The notes beneath the pieces are model-generated. The model was not told where the DNA came from and did no database searches. It saw only the letters and a program-made list of their open reading frames with translations. The position numbers and the translations under genes were made by a program. From SLJN01 sp964505385 (lineage in GTDB: Bacteria > Bacteroidota > Rhodothermia > Balneolales > Natronogracilivirgulaceae): 64,000 bases of DNA. This document shows positions 15,358 to 23,752 of the stretch, piece after piece (within the stretch, counting starts at the first letter, position 1; each line of letters begins with the position of its first letter). Location of the stretch: contig CAZDIA010000010.1 in assembly GCA_964505385.1 (NCBI GenBank), positions 1 to 64,000 on the forward strand, in the 5' to 3' direction.

Positions 15358-17469
15358 ATGTTATTATCAATTCGAGTCTCCCCTTTTGGCATAGCATTAG
15401 GCTACTTCATCATTGCAGGAATATGGATTTTGCTATCCGACCGTGCTGTTGAAGCCGCTGTTACTTCCGCTGAAACCCTTTCTTTCCTGCAATCAGTAAA
15501 AGGGATCTTCTTTGTAACCGTGACCGGTGTTTTGCTTTTCTTTTTTTCCAAAAGACTGCAAACTGATATTGAAAACAAAGAAGAAAAGAAGAACCAGGCC
15601 AATCGGGAATTTGAAAAGCTGTTCCGGAAAAACCCGAATGTCATGTTTGTGTATGACATGGCAACATACCGGTTCATGGAAGTAAATGAACGGATGATTC
15701 AGAAATATGGATACTCCCGGGATGAGTTAATGAAGATGACGATTAAAGACCTGCATCCCGAAGAGGAAATCAAAATGGTGGAAGAGGATGTGGAAAGCGT
15801 AGATACAGATTTTAATTTGTCATCCGGTTGGACTCACATAACCAAAAGCGGAGAGGCATTAATTGTCGAAGTGAACGCATATCCCATAGAATATCAAGGT
15901 AAGAAAGCGGAACTGGTGTTGGTTACGGATATAACTGAAAAGGTTAAGACGGAGAAAAAACTACTGAACGCTTATACTGAACTCAATTTTCATATCAATA
16001 ATACACCGTTGGCAGTAATACAATGGGATAAAGAGTTCAGGGTTCAAAAGTGGTCAGCACAGGCTGAAAACATTTTTGGCTGGAAAAAAGAAGAAGTCTA
16101 CGGACGCAAGCCCGAAGAATGGAATTTTGTGCACGAAGAAGATAGCGATCATGTCAATGAAAAAATAAACAATCTGCTTTCAGGCAAGGAAAGTTCCAAA
16201 GTTATAACTAACAGAAATTACCATAAAGATGGAAGCACCATTTATTGTGAATGGTTTAGTTCACGATTGGTTGATCAGAATGGAGAACTGATCTCCGTGA
16301 TGAGTCTGGCTCATGATATTACCGAAATTAAGCTTGCAGAACAGCATAAGCAGCGTTATCAAAAACGGTTTGAAGTTGCGGCAGAACTAACCAGTGATGT
16401 TATCTGGGAATATGATTTAAATCAGGATGAATTCTGGTATAGCAATACGATTGGAAAAGTTTTCAATCATCAGCAATTCGCCGGAAATACTCCGTTGGAT
16501 GAAATCTTCAATTATATCCCTAAAAAGTACCGGGATTCCGCATTGGCCAACTTTAAGCAATATTTGGAGAACCCGGCAGGTATCTGGAGCACATACTATC
16601 CATTTCAAAAAGGAGATGGCAGCTGGGCGCATGTAATGGACCGGGGAAAAATGCTTTTTGATGGTCAAGAAAAGCCGATTCGAATGGTTGGAGTGATGGT
16701 TGATATTTCCGAACGTGTGGAACGGGAGCAACAGCTCAAGCAATGGAATGAAGAACTTGAAAACAAAGTAAAGCAAAGAACGAAAGAGCTTGAAACCGTA
16801 AATCAGGAACTTGAAGCTTTTTCCTATTCTGTATCTCACGACCTGAGAGCACCACTTCGCAGCATAAATGGATTCAGCAGCGCGCTGGCGTCTCACCTTG
16901 AAGAGGCCGATGAGGATACAAAACATTATTTGGATCGTATCCTTAATGCGGCTGATCGAATGAACACATTGATAGACGATCTACTCAAACTTTCGAGAAT
17001 TACCCGTAAGGACGTTAAATGGGAAGATGTGAATCTTTCAGAGATAGCACGTTCTGTTATTTCTGACCTTCGTGAAAATAATCCCGAACGGGATGTAACG
17101 ATTCAGCTTCAAAGTGACATTATCATAAAAGGGGATCAGCAGTTGATTCGTGTTATGATGGAGAACTTGCTGGGTAACGCATGGAAATTTACTAAACACC
17201 GAACTAACGCAGAGATATCCCTTTCGGCTTTAACCCAAAACAAATCCCTACACATTATCATAGAAGATAATGGAGCTGGATTTAACCAGGATTATTCGGA
17301 TAAAATATTTCAGCCATTTCAACGCCTGCACTCTGAATCTGAATTTGAGGGTACCGGCATCGGACTGGCAACTGTTAAACGAATACTTTCAAAACACGCC
17401 GCAGAAATAACTGCAAGTAGTAAAAATGATGCAGGAGCTCATTTTGAAATTAGGTGGCCTTTGAAATAG
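15358..17469 (+). CDS. Membrane sensor histidine kinase with three PAS domains
   Basis: A 703-residue kinase. Two hydrophobic segments near residues 11-28 and 47-66 anchor it with a very short periplasmic part, so it probably senses cytoplasmic or membrane signals. Three PAS domains follow (about 85-200, 205-330, 335-460), then a coiled coil ending in a HisKA domain with phospho-acceptor His494 (SYSVSHDLRAP). The HATPase_c has N-box ENLLGNAWKF, G1 DNGAGF and G2 GTGIGLAT. Phytochrome-like kinases with this HisKA often pair with Rcp1-type regulators, and one lies 69 bp downstream. Confidence 0.92.
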   Translation: MLLSIRVSPFGIALGYFIIAGIWILLSDRAVEAAVTSAETLSFLQSVKGIFFVTVTGVLLFFFSKRLQTDIENKEEKKNQANREFEKLFRKNPNVMFVYDMATYRFMEVNERMIQKYGYSRDELMKMTIKDLHPEEEIKMVEEDVESVDTDFNLSSGWTHITKSGEALIVEVNAYPIEYQGKKAELVLVTDITEKVKTEKKLLNAYTELNFHINNTPLAVIQWDKEFRVQKWSAQAENIFGWKKEEVYGRKPEEWNFVHEEDSDHVNEKINNLLSGKESSKVITNRNYHKDGSTIYCEWFSSRLVDQNGELISVMSLAHDITEIKLAEQHKQRYQKRFEVAAELTSDVIWEYDLNQDEFWYSNTIGKVFNHQQFAGNTPLDEIFNYIPKKYRDSALANFKQYLENPAGIWSTYYPFQKGDGSWAHVMDRGKMLFDGQEKPIRMVGVMVDISERVEREQQLKQWNEELENKVKQRTKELETVNQELEAFSYSVSHDLRAPLRSINGFSSALASHLEEADEDTKHYLDRILNAADRMNTLIDDLLKLSRITRKDVKWEDVNLSEIARSVISDLRENNPERDVTIQLQSDIIIKGDQQLIRVMMENLLGNAWKFTKHRTNAEISLSALTQNKSLHIIIEDNGAGFNQDYSDKIFQPFQRLHSESEFEGTGIGLATVKRILSKHAAEITASSKNDAGAHFEIRWPLK

Positions 17470-17538
17470 TTTATCAGAGTAAGTTATTGATACCTGGTTT
17501 TATACACTCACAAATTTTTTTATCAAAAAATTAAGTAT

Positions 17539-17988
17539 ATGAAGCAGTCGAATAATATCGGAGAACGCTACATACTATTGTTGGAAGATGACAAGGATGA
17601 TATTGAGCTTACAAAACTGGCCCTGAAGCAAAATAACATCTCTGCGACTATAAAGGTAAAGACCGACGGAAAAGAAGCGCTTGAATTTATTGATGAGTTG
17701 CGCGATAAGTCCGATCAATTAACCAAACCTACCGTAATTCTCCTGGATATAAACATGCCGGAGGCCGACGGTTTCAAAGTATTACGAAAAATTAAAAAAA
17801 CCGCCGCAGTAAAAGAGATACCGGTTGTGATGCTTTCCTCTTCTGATGAGGAACAGGATATCAATCAAAGCTATAAGTATGGGGCGAACAGCTACATACA
17901 GAAACCGGCGAACTTTAAAGATTTTGTATTCGCCGTAAAACACATTAGTAAATACTGGCTTGACATGAATAAGCCTCCTGTCACTTAG
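17539..17988 (+). CDS. Single-domain response regulator, Rcp1-like
   Basis: A 149-residue receiver domain only. The acidic pocket EDDKDD is at 16-21, the phosphoacceptor Asp70 is in VILLDINMPEADG, Ser/Thr is in VVMLSSSDEE and Lys in YIQKPANF. The insertion between the acidic pocket and the Asp (long helix and loop) is typical of Rcp1-type regulators. With no output domain it likely passes phosphate or binds a partner. It is flanked by a kinase on each side on the same strand (69 bp and 19 bp gaps). Confidence 0.92.
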   Translation: MKQSNNIGERYILLLEDDKDDIELTKLALKQNNISATIKVKTDGKEALEFIDELRDKSDQLTKPTVILLDINMPEADGFKVLRKIKKTAAVKEIPVVMLSSSDEEQDINQSYKYGANSYIQKPANFKDFVFAVKHISKYWLDMNKPPVT

Positions 17989-18007
17989 ATAACTAAACCC
18001 CATAAAA

Positions 18008-19408
18008 TTGGCTAATTCTAATAAACATATCAACATATTGATTGTTGAAGACAGCTCTGACGATGCTGAACTCATCGAGCTAACATTGAAAAAGCATGGC
18101 TTCATTTTTTCAAGCAATCAGGTATGCACTGAGGAGGATTATCTTTCCGAATTAGAAAAGGACTACTGGGATTTGATTATCTGTGATTATTCAATGCCTG
18201 CATTCGATGCAATGAAAGCATTGGAAATCAAAAAACAGAAAGAACTTGATATCCCCTTTATTCTTGTCTCCGGCACAGTGGGTGAAGAGCTTGCTGTAGA
18301 TGCGATGATCAATGGCGCCCAGGACTATGTGATGAAAGACAATCTGCATCGCTTAGGTGTGGCAATTGAGCGGGAAATAAAAAACTACAAAGTCCGGCTT
18401 GAAAAATCTTGGGCAGATAAAAAATTCCGTTTATTATTTGAAAACAGCCCGGATGGTGTAATCATGAGTGATTATCAGGGAAATATTACCGAAGCTAATC
18501 ATGCCGCCTTAAATTTACTTGGGATATCGCAGCAAGACATCTCCCGGCACAACTTTTTTGATATGCTCGTCCTTCCCTCATATGAAAAAGATATTTTCAT
18601 CCCGGAATTCCTGCACAAACGCAAATCATACCGGTCTGAATTGGAGCTCAAAAGTGCTGATGGAAAACAAATACCCATCGCCCTGAGCGGTCAGATGTTT
18701 GAAGGTATCTACGGCGAACAGAACGGCAGTTTTATATTTACCGATATTTCCAAGCGGCTTGAGACTGAAAATCAGCTGATCAAATCTCTGAAAGAAAAAA
18801 ATGTACTGCTTGCTGAAATTCATCATCGCGTAAAAAATAACATGGCCATTATTTCAAGCCTTCTGTATATGCAGTCTGAGTTGGTGAATAGCAAGCAGTT
18901 GAAAAAATACTTTTCTGAAAGTATAAACCGGATTAAAGCGATGGCTACTGTCCATGAGATGCTTTATCAGTCTGAATCAATGGACAACATAGACCTGCAA
19001 ACTTATATCGAAGAACTTTCCAAAAAGATCAAAAACAGCTTAAAGATAGAAACACAAAATATTTCAATTTATATAGAATGCCGCGATGTAAAACTCGGGC
19101 TAACCAAAGCGGTTCCTTTGGGTTTAATTATCAATGAGCTATTGACCAACTGTTTTCAACATGCATTTGAAGAGAATGAGGAGGGTACCGTTTCCATAAA
19201 AATGGAAAAGAATTCCGATAAATTAATTCTTTGGCTAAAGGATAACGGTAAAGGAATGGAAGACCCTGAAAACTATATGGATAATGAATCAATGGGGCTC
19301 AAGATCATAAATGCGCTTTCAAGACAGCTTGATGCAGAAATGCAAATTGATTCCAATAACGGCACAGAGGTAGTTTTCGAAATTCCTATTCCTCAAAACG
19401 GTATTTAA
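18008..19408 (+). CDS. Hybrid response regulator-PAS-histidine kinase (HisKA_2/HWE type)
   Basis: A 466-residue soluble protein with the TTG at 18008 as start, because it is immediately before the receiver domain. The receiver domain (Asp60 in LIICDYSMPAFD) is followed by a PAS domain (about 135-250) and a HisKA_2 kinase with EIHHRVKNN (His272/273) and HATPase_c (ELLTNCFQHAF, DNGKGMED). There is no membrane segment. The order receiver-PAS-kinase suggests input from the upstream kinase and regulator, forming a three-gene phosphorelay. Confidence 0.9.
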   Translation: MANSNKHINILIVEDSSDDAELIELTLKKHGFIFSSNQVCTEEDYLSELEKDYWDLIICDYSMPAFDAMKALEIKKQKELDIPFILVSGTVGEELAVDAMINGAQDYVMKDNLHRLGVAIEREIKNYKVRLEKSWADKKFRLLFENSPDGVIMSDYQGNITEANHAALNLLGISQQDISRHNFFDMLVLPSYEKDIFIPEFLHKRKSYRSELELKSADGKQIPIALSGQMFEGIYGEQNGSFIFTDISKRLETENQLIKSLKEKNVLLAEIHHRVKNNMAIISSLLYMQSELVNSKQLKKYFSESINRIKAMATVHEMLYQSESMDNIDLQTYIEELSKKIKNSLKIETQNISIYIECRDVKLGLTKAVPLGLIINELLTNCFQHAFEENEEGTVSIKMEKNSDKLILWLKDNGKGMEDPENYMDNESMGLKIINALSRQLDAEMQIDSNNGTEVVFEIPIPQNGI

Positions 19409-19492
19409 ACCTTTTTCCGGCACTTGATGCATTTGTTAATCGTTGCTGATATCTTAGACCATGGTAATTAGAAATATTTTTGAGATCAGATT

Positions 19493-21844
19493 TTGATGAA
19501 AAATTTGCGCCGGTGCATACCTCTGTTTGCGCTCTTTCTGGTTCTGCTTTCCAATAATCAGCCTTCAGAGGCTCAAAGGCTCGGAGACTGGCAGAATTAC
19601 GTATCCCACGCGGACGCCCGCCTGTTATCTTTAACGCCTGACAACCATATATGGGCGGCTACCGGCGGTGGTATGATTGAAATCCAGGATAGTGAAATAA
19701 TTCGTGAGTATACCGTCGGCTCCGGATTATACCGTGTAAATGCCACAGCCATGAGCTATGACGAAGGAAACGATTACATCTGGCGCGGATTTGACGACGG
19801 CACTCTGGAACGAGTTAGCCTCAGCTCCGGAAGCATAGTGCAGTATGGTGACATCCGCAGATCGGATCGCTTCAGCTCCCGGGCAGTGAATGCATTACAA
19901 ATTATCGATGAGCGTCTGTATGTCGCAACCGACTTTGGCATAATCGTATTTGACCCGCAAACCGGGCTTGTTCGCGATCAGTTTACAAATCTGGGTGATT
20001 TTAATTCCGGATTGCCGGTAAACGATATCACCGTTTACAACGAACATTTACTTGCAGCCACACCCGCAGGTATTGCCATCGGCAACCTTGATGATGAGCT
20101 CGATATTCCATCCCGGTGGGATAACTTCGATGAAGAAGACGGTTTACCTGATGAAAATTTTAATCTGATTACCAACTGGCAGAATAGAGTGCTGACATCT
20201 TCATCTGCCGGCATATTTTCGTATGATAACGATAGCTGGCAGGAAACAGACTATTTTCAGGGGAAAAATGTTTCATCGATGACCATATCTAACCAGGGCA
20301 ATGCCATCACAGCTACCAGCGCAGATACCGTTTTCATCCGGGATGACGATGGGGAAGAATTCTTTCTGCCGTTTGAGGAGTTCGACGGTGATGTAGAGTC
20401 TGTAATTAATGACTCTCAATATATGGAAGAGGGCAGCCAAATCTTCCTGGCCACCGATGATTTTGGAAATTTACAGATCAACAGACAAACCGGCGAAATT
20501 GAGAGGGAGATTATTCTGGACGGACCGTTTTCCAACTTTTTTACAGACATGAACATGGACGGTTCCACACTTATTTCCGCATCGCGTAACACAATCGGGC
20601 GCACCGGTTTTTATATATTTTCCGATGGAGAGTGGAGAAATTACCACCGGGACTCAAATGAATATCTCGGTGATAACAATATTCGCCGGATAATGTGGTC
20701 CGGCGTTGGTGAACAGGCATACTACTTCGGTTCATTCGGTCAAGGCCTTGTCCGTTTGGATAAAGATACCGAAGAAATACGGCATTATGATAACCGAAAT
20801 TCCCCAATTCAGGATTTTGAACCCGGCGAAAATTTTACCGTGCTCGGGGGGATTGCATCCGGCTGGGAGGGAAACATGTGGGTTGCAAGCTGGACAAATC
20901 AGCAGGACGCCATCTATGAATATGAGGAGTCTGAAGGTGAATTCGAGGTTTATAGCCGGCCGGCCAACTTCGTCGGCGATACTCGTTTTTTCGGTCTTAT
21001 GCGGGATTCCGGCGGGCGTTTATGGTCGAGTTTAACCGATGACGGCTTCTCCGGCCGCGGACTGGCAGTAATGCAACCTGACGAAGACGGCGTACTTGAA
21101 GGAGCTCATCTAACTGAAGACGGTGCCAGCGGTAACTTACCGAATGAAATGGTTAATGATATTACCGAAGATCAAAGAGGTGAAGTTTATATTGCAACCA
21201 ACGGCGGGGTAGCCAGTTTTCCATTTCCCGACCGGATTATCCAGGGAGGCGTTCAGGACCGGCAGGCCTCTTTACTTTTAAATGCGGATACCACCGCAAC
21301 AAGTCCGTTTCTGCTCAATAATGTTCATGCCAATGCAATTGAAGTAAATGCGGCAAACCAAAAGTGGATAGGTACCGAAACAGCGGGTTTATGGCTCATA
21401 AGCCCTGTAGGAGGCCGGTACGAAGTACTTGAACATTTCACTGCCGATAACAGCCCTCTCATTTCTGATAATATCATCTCATTAACTCTCGATGAAGAAA
21501 CCGGTACCCTTTACATTGCTACCGATACCGGCCTTATGAGCTACGTGGGCACTACAAAAGCAGGGGTTGAAGAAATGGATGATCTCTTCGTATACCCTAA
21601 TCCTTATTCATACAGTGAAGAAGACGGGAACATTATAATCGAGGGTTTCTCCGACGCTACAAAGCTAAATATTCTAACAGCCGACGGTCGCGTGGTTGAC
21701 AGACTGGATACGCAAGGGGGACGAATCGAGTGGAATGCCCGCGATTTTCAGGGAAACCGCCTGGGCTCCGGTGTATATGTACTGGTAGCGGTAGATGAAG
21801 ATAACGGTGAGCGCGGAACCGGCAAAGTTGTGATCATCCGATAA
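19493..21844 (+). CDS. PorZ-like beta-propeller protein with T9SS C-terminal sorting domain
   Basis: A 783-residue exported protein (signal peptide about 1-28). Two-component-regulator-propeller repeats form two propellers (segments such as WAATGGGMIEI, LYVATDFGIIVF, VYIATNGGVAS and LYIATDTGLMS). The C-terminal 85 residues are a type A T9SS sorting domain (VYPNPYSY ... LGSGVYVLV ... GKVVIIR). The N-terminal LGDWQNYVSHADARL followed by two propellers and a CTD is the layout of PorZ, the cell-surface T9SS component that delivers anionic LPS to the attachment complex. PorX, PorQ and a PorY-like kinase are in the same window. Confidence 0.8.
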   Translation: MMKNLRRCIPLFALFLVLLSNNQPSEAQRLGDWQNYVSHADARLLSLTPDNHIWAATGGGMIEIQDSEIIREYTVGSGLYRVNATAMSYDEGNDYIWRGFDDGTLERVSLSSGSIVQYGDIRRSDRFSSRAVNALQIIDERLYVATDFGIIVFDPQTGLVRDQFTNLGDFNSGLPVNDITVYNEHLLAATPAGIAIGNLDDELDIPSRWDNFDEEDGLPDENFNLITNWQNRVLTSSSAGIFSYDNDSWQETDYFQGKNVSSMTISNQGNAITATSADTVFIRDDDGEEFFLPFEEFDGDVESVINDSQYMEEGSQIFLATDDFGNLQINRQTGEIEREIILDGPFSNFFTDMNMDGSTLISASRNTIGRTGFYIFSDGEWRNYHRDSNEYLGDNNIRRIMWSGVGEQAYYFGSFGQGLVRLDKDTEEIRHYDNRNSPIQDFEPGENFTVLGGIASGWEGNMWVASWTNQQDAIYEYEESEGEFEVYSRPANFVGDTRFFGLMRDSGGRLWSSLTDDGFSGRGLAVMQPDEDGVLEGAHLTEDGASGNLPNEMVNDITEDQRGEVYIATNGGVASFPFPDRIIQGGVQDRQASLLLNADTTATSPFLLNNVHANAIEVNAANQKWIGTETAGLWLISPVGGRYEVLEHFTADNSPLISDNIISLTLDEETGTLYIATDTGLMSYVGTTKAGVEEMDDLFVYPNPYSYSEEDGNIIIEGFSDATKLNILTADGRVVDRLDTQGGRIEWNARDFQGNRLGSGVYVLVAVDEDNGERGTGKVVIIR

Positions 21845-21927
21845 ATTAAGTCTTACCTTTAAGAAAACGCCAATATCCTCGTATCTGAATCACAGTATAC
21901 CACTTTCCGGCAACAACCGGTGTATGA

Positions 21928-22812
21928 TCAGGGAGTGGCCCTGTGAGGATGAACCGGTATCGATTCTGCCCTTCTGTTAGCCTGGCATCCGGGGTCGTCT
22001 TCATCTTCTTCGTAACATGGCTCAGGAGCTTTACCCATTCCGCGCGACTCAATACGATCTTCTGAAATCCCATTCTCCACATAAAAATCCACCACTGCAT
22101 TAGCCCTTTGCTGGCTTAAACGGAGGTTGTACTGGTCCCCTCCGAGATGGTCAGTAAAAGCTTCAATGCGAATTTCATACTCAGCCGGAGCGTTCCGGAG
22201 CTCCTCAATATTACGGGTCAACACCCTTGCAGCTTCATCATCAATATTGAATCTGTCAAAAGCAAAGTAGATCGTCTCTAAATCCGCAACCATTTCAACA
22301 GGATATCGCGGATCCTCACCCATTTGCACCACTTCACCGTCAGTAAAGCCATCTCCGCTGGTATCTTCATTATTGGGATCGGTACCGTAAACAAAAAGCT
22401 CTTCGTAATCAGTTAAACCATCTTCATCGCTATCTGCACTGAGTGGATCCGTGCGATAAACCCGAATCTCATCTCCGTCCGAAATTCCGTCTCCATCCGT
22501 ATCCGGATTTAACGGATCAGTATCATAGACCAAAACAGCATCTCCATCCGACAGCCCGTCATTATCCGTATCCGCAACAAGCGGATCAGTACCATGTTCA
22601 AAGATTTCCTCCTCATCGGTCAGCCCGTCACCGTCAGTGTCGGGCGTATCCGGATCAAGCCCGTACCTTTCAATCATTTCATCAGTCAGGCGTGCGGTTT
22701 CTTCTTCAGTCTCCGGCTCTTCAGCTGCCTCTTCAGTAGTGCCGCATTGAGTGAGCAAAAAAGCCAGCATCAAGAAACTAATTATCGGATAGGCGGAAAA
22801 GTGGTTGGACAT
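21928..22812 (-). CDS. OmpA-family lipoprotein with thrombospondin type 3 repeats
   Basis: A 294-residue lipoprotein with Cys23 (FLLTQC). An acidic stretch is followed by about five TSP3 calcium-binding repeats (DTDGDGLTDEEE and similar, residues 55-165) and a C-terminal OmpA domain (about 180-285; IYFAFDRFNIDDEA, EAFTDHLGGDQYNLRLSQQRA, RIESRGMGK, GCQANRRAE). It probably tethers the outer membrane to peptidoglycan. After NRRAE the frame ends in an atypical tail. The next frame offers FILTGP, closer to the usual beta-strand after NRR, so a 1-nt frameshift near 21960 is possible. Confidence 0.88.
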   Translation of the reverse strand: MSNHFSAYPIISFLMLAFLLTQCGTTEEAAEEPETEEETARLTDEMIERYGLDPDTPDTDGDGLTDEEEIFEHGTDPLVADTDNDGLSDGDAVLVYDTDPLNPDTDGDGISDGDEIRVYRTDPLSADSDEDGLTDYEELFVYGTDPNNEDTSGDGFTDGEVVQMGEDPRYPVEMVADLETIYFAFDRFNIDDEAARVLTRNIEELRNAPAEYEIRIEAFTDHLGGDQYNLRLSQQRANAVVDFYVENGISEDRIESRGMGKAPEPCYEEDEDDPGCQANRRAESIPVHPHRATP

Positions 22813-22950
22813 GATAAAACAGGTACTAAGTAATTATTGATATAAGCTCTGTAAAGATAAAAAGCAGATTCGACAATCAATAACGAAAAACCAAGATGCT
22901 TTTTATGCGTGATTTCAGGAATTATGAAAAATCTAAACGGCATTACTTCG

Positions 22951-22981
22951 TTGCAATAGCGCAAATGATGCCGTATATTTG
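22951..22981 (+). promoter_or_regulatory. Bacteroidota-type promoter of the tRNA-Ala-like cluster
   Basis: TTGC (22951-22954), a 19-nt spacer, then TATATTTG (22974-22981) closely match the TTTG-N19-TAnnTTTG consensus of the primary sigma factor in Bacteroidota. The first tRNA-like unit starts 16 nt downstream, so transcription probably starts just before it and reads through all three units. Confidence 0.7.
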
Positions 22982-22996
22982 CAATCCTTTACAAAC

Positions 22997-23097
22997 GGGG
23001 CTATAGCTCAGCTGGCTAGAGCGTCCCGACATTGGCGTCGGGAAGGTCCGGGTGGGCGAATCCCCGAAGGTGTTCTTTAATTTCTGTACGTTTTTAT
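22997..23097 (+). repeat. Degenerate tRNA-Ala-like unit 1 (101-bp repeat)
   Basis: The first 27 nt (acceptor 5' strand GGGGCTA, D-arm GCTC/GAGC) equal those of the intact tRNA-Ala downstream. The anticodon arm is replaced by a 7-bp hairpin, TCCCGAC-ATTGGC-GTCGGGA. The T-loop is altered (TGGGCGAAT instead of TTCGAAT), and the 3' acceptor strand (AAGGTGTTC) cannot pair with GGGGCTA. It therefore cannot form a chargeable tRNA. It is identical to the next 101 bp. Confidence 0.8.
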
Positions 23098-23198
23098 GGG
23101 GCTATAGCTCAGCTGGCTAGAGCGTCCCGACATTGGCGTCGGGAAGGTCCGGGTGGGCGAATCCCCGAAGGTGTTCTTTAATTTCTGTACGTTTTTAT
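23098..23198 (+). repeat. Degenerate tRNA-Ala-like unit 2 (101-bp repeat)
   Basis: An exact tandem copy of the preceding 101 bp, including the 28-nt spacer that also precedes the true tRNA-Ala. TACGTTTT just before each unit is one base from the -7 consensus TAnnTTTG, so internal initiation is conceivable. The copy number could be affected by assembly. Confidence 0.8.
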
Positions 23199-23272
<74 letters not shown>

Positions 23273-23276
23273 CATA

Positions 23277-23312
23277 AAATAGCCTGACCGTAATAATCAG
23301 GCTATTTATTTT
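23277..23312 (+). terminator. Terminator after tRNA-Ala
   Basis: An 11-bp inverted repeat, AAATAGCCTGA with TCAGGCTATTT, is followed by a T-rich stretch five bases after the tRNA. Confidence 0.8.
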
Positions 23313-23327
23313 AATCTTTGCAAAAAT

Positions 23328-23420
23328 GGGGCTACAGGTATTATTTGCCTGTAATTGCTCAGCTGGATAGAGCGTCCCGACTTGTCGGGAAGGTCCGGGG
23401 TTCGAATCCCCGTAGCTCCA
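23328..23420 (+). other. tRNA-Ala-like element with inserted hairpin and no anticodon loop
   Basis: 93 nt. The acceptor strands (GGGGCTA/TAGCTCC), discriminator A, D-arm (GCTC/GAGC) and T-arm with TTCGAAT are intact and match tRNA-Ala. Positions 8-9 are replaced by about 22 nt forming a hairpin (ACAGGTA with TGCCTGT, one G-U). The anticodon arm is TCCCGAC-TT-GTCGGGA, which has no 7-nt loop. It could be a tRNA-derived RNA that still presents an alanine-type acceptor end but cannot decode. It has its own terminator. Confidence 0.65.
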
Positions 23421-23426
23421 CATGAT

Positions 23427-23456
23427 AAAGCCTGTTCACATCGTTCAGGCTTTTTG
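23427..23456 (+). terminator. Terminator after the tRNA-Ala-like element
   Basis: AAAGCCTG (23427-23434) pairs with CAGGCTTT (23446-23453), followed by TT. Confidence 0.75.
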
Positions 23457-23476
23457 TGTATCAAGAAGTGGATTTT

Positions 23477-23575
23477 GGGGCAGGTCTTGTACGACCAGCT
23501 CCCTCTGAAGTCCGTCAGGGCCGGAAGGCAGCAGCGGTAGGAGGTTGTAGCGGTGCGATACAAGGAGCCTGCCCC
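23477..23575 (+). ncRNA. ffs: Signal recognition particle RNA (4.5S, small bacterial type)
   Basis: A 99-nt RNA closed by an 8-bp stem, GGGGCAGG/CCTGCCCC. The conserved domain IV apical segment is TCAGGGCCGGAAGGCAGCAGC in two parts: TCAGGGCCGGAAGG with the GGAA tetraloop, followed by CAGCAGC. It binds Ffh for co-translational targeting. TTTTT follows immediately and serves as terminator. Confidence 0.95.
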
Positions 23576-23647
23576 TTTTTATTTTTTGAAATGCAGATAT
23601 CTATCACCACTTTAATATGCTTTTATTCAGCGATTTTTGTTGAAATC

Positions 23648-23700
23648 ATGTTTGAGGTTTGACACAACATCAAAGCTCAAACATCAAACAAGATTCCAAG
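23648..23700. repeat. Weak copy of the CTCAAA/ATTCCAA repeat family
   Basis: CTCAAACAT (23676-23684) is the inverse of ATGTTTGAG (23648-23656). The segment 23673-23700 aligns with the arm of the element at 63074 with one gap. It is non-coding. Confidence 0.4.
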
Positions 23701-23752
23701 TGAAATCTTTTTAAACAGGAAGTTTTAGTAAAAAGTAACTCATCTTTAGTTG

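Noticed and set aside
23306..23563. ORF antisense to the tRNA-like element and the SRP RNA
   Set aside because: It overlaps structured RNA genes and has no protein-like features.
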